The notes beneath the pieces were generated by a model. It did not search any database. It was not told where the DNA came from and saw nothing but the letters and a program-made list of their open reading frames with translations. From CAYTLQ01 sp964438715 (lineage in GTDB: Bacteria; Bacteroidota; Ignavibacteria; Ignavibacteriales; Ignavibacteriaceae), in the NCBI GenBank assembly GCA_964438715.1, contig CAYTLQ010000104.1, forward strand, positions 1-8,429: a DNA stretch of 8,429 nucleotides, in the 5' to 3' direction. Each line of letters opens with the position of its first letter. Within the stretch, counting starts at the first letter, position 1. The translations under genes and the position numbers were made by a program. Of this stretch, positions 6,660 to 8,429 are shown piece after piece.

Positions 6660-7898
6660 TCAGAATGCGTAGCTTGCTGAAAGATAGCTGAAGGTAGCTC
6701 CGCCGCCGCCAATGTTATTAAGACCCTGACGGAATACATCAGCATTTACAACTGCATCCAGGTTGAAATTACCAAAATGGAAACCAAGACCAAGAGTAGC
6801 CTCGGACTGTCCAAATTTCGTCATAACCATTTTGTTTTTCGTTGTTGCTGTAGCAGTTGTTTCATCAGTTTCAGAAATTGTTGAAGCTACATAACCCATA
6901 CGAGCGCATAACCAGTCGGTAAGACTCCATTCAGCGCCAATATTCCATGTAGGGAATGAGGTGTATGAATCGGAAAGTTCCGGATCGGTTGTAGTGGCTT
7001 TAGAGGTTATACTTGTAGTTATAAAACTCGGACCGCCGATGAGCATAAAATCACCGGATGTATATTTAAGGCCTGCGCCAATTGTGAACATCGTCATTGA
7101 AGGCATATCGGAAGATGTTCCTGCATTATCGACAGTACCACTCATAGTTTGGAAAGCAACGAGCGGAACGAAGGAAACATTGTCTGAGTATTTGTATGGG
7201 AGTTTTGCATAAAGAGAAATAAAGGTCTGGCTGGCTTCACTTTTCTTTGCGGGAGCAGCCGGTTCATAAGTAGCAGAAGGAGCAATAAGGCTGAATCCTG
7301 CATCGAGTTTCAATCCACCGAGAGGCATAAGAACGCCAAGATTAATACCGAACTGTGAAGCTGAGCCTGTTGCTGTACCGCCACCGGCAGGACTGTTTTC
7401 GTGGTTAGTGGAAGCATACGCAATTCCGAGACCGACTTTTGCCTCTCCAAATTTCATTGCACCAAGTATTTCGAAGTTGTTGTCAAGTGCAACAACTTTA
7501 CCAGCACCGACAAGACCATTGAGTACATTTACAACACCATTGGTACCGGCAGGATCGAGTTGACTGATGGAGGAATAATGAGACATAAAATCTTTTCTGG
7601 AAAGAATAGCACCAAGCACCATGTTGTCGCTCAGTTTGAAATTAAATCCGGCAAACTGACCACTACTGTTGTTACCGAATGCCGCACCGGAATTAGAACC
7701 GATGTCACCCCAAATGAAATTGGAATAATAAAGAGCATAAGCCGGATTAACTTTAATTAATTCCGGATCAGTAACATAGGGATTATTACCAAGGGCAGTA
7801 ACCCTGGCGTATCCGCCATGACGCATATCTTTTTCCTGCGCAATAACTGCAACAGAGATAATGCAAAATAGTGCCACAATACTGAAAAATTTCGACAT
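6660..7898 (-). CDS. Exported outer-membrane beta-barrel protein, family unknown
   Basis: From ATG at 7896-7898 the product is 412 residues. It has a classic type I signal peptide: MSK, a hydrophobic core from residue 4 to 19, and likely cleavage after VIA (residue 20). C12 does not sit in a lipobox. The mature chain is rich in Gly, Ser, Thr and alternating hydrophobic/polar stretches (for example GAGLKYTSGDFMLIGG and LGLGFHFGNFNLDAVV), and it ends in SASYAF with a terminal phenylalanine, as recognised by the BAM machinery. The N-terminal part (ARVTALGNNPYVTDPELIKVNPA, residues 31-53) resembles the start of porin-like or PorV/FadL-type barrels in Bacteroidota relatives. I cannot name the family or substrate. 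A TTG at 7910 would add four residues, but GAGG 6 nt before the ATG favours 7898. It is transcribed alone and convergent to yraN. Confidence 0.82.
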   Translation of the reverse strand: MSKFFSIVALFCIISVAVIAQEKDMRHGGYARVTALGNNPYVTDPELIKVNPAYALYYSNFIWGDIGSNSGAAFGNNSSGQFAGFNFKLSDNMVLGAILSRKDFMSHYSSISQLDPAGTNGVVNVLNGLVGAGKVVALDNNFEILGAMKFGEAKVGLGIAYASTNHENSPAGGGTATGSASQFGINLGVLMPLGGLKLDAGFSLIAPSATYEPAAPAKKSEASQTFISLYAKLPYKYSDNVSFVPLVAFQTMSGTVDNAGTSSDMPSMTMFTIGAGLKYTSGDFMLIGGPSFITTSITSKATTTDPELSDSYTSFPTWNIGAEWSLTDWLCARMGYVASTISETDETTATATTKNKMVMTKFGQSEATLGLGFHFGNFNLDAVVNADVFRQGLNNIGGGGATFSYLSASYAF

Positions 7899-7904
7899 AA
7901 GAAT

Positions 7905-7908
7905 CCTC
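7905..7908 (-). promoter_or_regulatory. Ribosome binding site that decides the barrel-gene start
   Basis: On the minus strand GAGG lies 6 nt before the ATG at 7898. A TTG start at 7910 would contain this site within its coding sequence and would lengthen the basic end of the signal peptide, so ATG 7898 is preferred. Confidence 0.6.
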
Positions 7909-7948
7909 AAAGAATGAATAAAATGTTGACTGACTAAAATAAAGAACT

Positions 7949-7954
7949 ATTATA
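7949..7954 (-). promoter_or_regulatory. Candidate -10 element for the barrel gene
   Basis: On the minus strand TATAAT occurs here, about 50 nt before the ATG at 7898, a reasonable leader length. No good -35 hexamer is seen 16-18 nt upstream, where the DNA is a run of A/T. The element lies between the gene and the probable IS end near 8001. Confidence 0.3.
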
Positions 7955-8050
7955 AAAGAAAAAATTAATGATTTCTTAATTTTATACTTACTTATAATTA
8001 CTGGGTTCACTTGAAAAAAAGGTGGCAAAAGAATAGATTTTAGAGGAGAA

Positions 8051-8056
8051 AAGGAG
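8051..8056 (+). promoter_or_regulatory. Strong Shine-Dalgarno for the transposase
   Basis: AAGGAG sits 8 nt before ATG 8065, within a purine-rich stretch (8042-8059). It is a better match to the canonical site than those before most chromosomal genes in the window, which fits a separate origin for the element. Confidence 0.6.
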
Positions 8057-8064
8057 AGACAAAC

Positions 8065-8429
8065 ATGAAAGCAGAACAATTCATTGGTAAGTTTTTACCA
8101 CCCGGTACATTAGAAGACTTTGAGATAACAAATTTTTATGAAGAAGGAAGCACTGAAGATTTCGGAGAGGTTTATCATCTCGAACTAACAGAGAAGAACT
8201 ATATTCCAACGGGATTTGAAGGGAAACGAATGAGACAGAAAGGATATCGTGTAAAGAGGATACTGGATTTTCCGATACGAGGCAGGAAAACAGTGCTTGA
8301 GTACAGGCGGAGGAAATGGAAGATAGAAGGAGAGCCGGGCATATATCTCCGACCGATGGAGATAAACGCAGAAGGAGTGAAACTCAGCAGAGAGTTTGCA
8401 TTTTTTTTTAGCGAAGAAGATCGGGAGTA
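8065..8429 (+). CDS. ISAon1-like transposase, N-terminal region (partial at 3' edge)
   Basis: The frame runs open from ATG 8065 to the end of the window, giving 121 complete codons. The sequence fits the N-terminal region of ISAon1-type transposases. It has LP...LEDFEI (11-21), Y.LEL.EKNYIP (37-48), KGY (59-61), the hallmark DFPIRGR at 68-74, RRRKW at 81-85 and GVKLSREFAFF at 104-114. This part probably binds the IS ends; the DDE catalytic domain would follow outside the window. In this family the N-terminal region is often annotated as a separate ORF from the catalytic part. A run of nine T (8401-8409) encodes F113-F115 just where that split usually falls, so frameshifting or transcript slippage here is possible. 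The coding strand is notably purine-rich compared with its neighbours. Confidence 0.75.
   Translation, partial: MKAEQFIGKFLPPGTLEDFEITNFYEEGSTEDFGEVYHLELTEKNYIPTGFEGKRMRQKGYRVKRILDFPIRGRKTVLEYRRRKWKIEGEPGIYLRPMEINAEGVKLSREFAFFFSEEDRE

Larger units (their letters stand above)
8001..8429 (+). mobile_element. Left part of an ISAon1-like insertion sequence, cut by the window end
   Basis: The transposase gene starting at 8065 marks an insertion sequence. Its left boundary is not defined by a visible repeat. The change from plain AT-rich DNA to GGGTTCACTTGAAAAAAAGG near 8003-8022 is a plausible terminal sequence, about 60 nt before the transposase start. The other terminus and any target duplication lie outside the window, so the boundary at 8001 is only an estimate. 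Confidence 0.5.

Noticed and set aside
7401..7760. Plus-strand 119-codon open frame inside the barrel gene
   Set aside because: It lies entirely opposite the minus-strand barrel gene, which has a signal peptide, ribosome site and barrel features. The frame has no family motif and is a shadow.
7786..8079. Minus-strand 97-codon open frame spanning the barrel-gene start and the IS left end
   Set aside because: It overlaps the barrel gene in another frame and runs through the AT-rich spacer into the transposase start. Its composition (Phe/Ser/Tyr-rich) is what AT-rich spacer DNA gives by chance.
1..8429. CRISPR array, tRNA, rRNA, toxin-antitoxin or defence system
   Set aside because: No regularly spaced repeats, no cloverleaf-like sequence with a CCA-type end in the spacers, and no small gene pair or defence domain was found on either strand.

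Overview
The window looks like an AT-rich chromosomal segment from a Bacteroidota/Chlorobiota-type bacterium (the FCB group, possibly an Ignavibacteria- or Kapabacteria-like lineage). Three things suggest this: CruF/CruC/CruD-like carotenoid tailoring genes beside a CrtW ketolase, a GGGP-type UbiA prenyltransferase next to rnhB and yraN, and an ISAon1-like transposase. The placement is inferred from gene content; there is no rRNA or other marker gene in the window.

Layout. Positions 3-143 hold the last 46 codons of a gene that enters from the left, possibly a squalene/phytoene synthase. After about 190 nt without a gene comes a tightly packed plus-strand operon (331-4557): a DedA-family membrane protein, a PlsC-type acyltransferase (CruD-like), a membrane-anchored family 2 glycosyltransferase (CruC-like), a CruF-type carotenoid 1',2'-hydratase, a CrtW-type beta-carotene ketolase and a YbaK-type aminoacyl-tRNA deacylase. 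From the acyltransferase to ybaK, neighbouring genes overlap by 4-14 nt or are 2 nt apart. A 197-nt spacer leads to a second plus-strand unit (4755-6587): a UbiA-family prenyltransferase with a TTG start, ribonuclease HII and a YraN/UPF0102 protein, again with overlapping ends. A strong bidirectional terminator (6601-6640) separates this unit from a convergent minus-strand gene for an exported outer-membrane beta-barrel protein (6660-7898). At the right edge a plus-strand gene begins at 8065. It encodes the N-terminal region of an ISAon1-like transposase and is cut by the window end.

How the genes fit together. Hydratase (CruF), ketolase (CrtW), glycosyltransferase (CruC-like) and acyltransferase (CruD-like) make up a nearly complete tailoring set. 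They would turn a monocyclic carotenoid such as gamma-carotene into a 4-keto, 1'-hydroxy, 1'-O-glycosylated and acylated pigment, the general architecture of salinixanthin or flexixanthin-type glycoside esters. The scaffold enzymes (phytoene synthase, desaturase, cyclase) are not in the window, except perhaps the fragment at the left edge. The UbiA protein could add a second geranylgeranyl chain to GGGP, giving archaeal-type ether lipid precursors, so both transcription units may draw on the same C20 isoprenoid pool. I see no CRISPR array, tRNA, rRNA, phage module or defence system. The most distinctive content is the keto-glycosyl-acyl carotenoid cassette and the split-looking IS transposase with a nine-T run.
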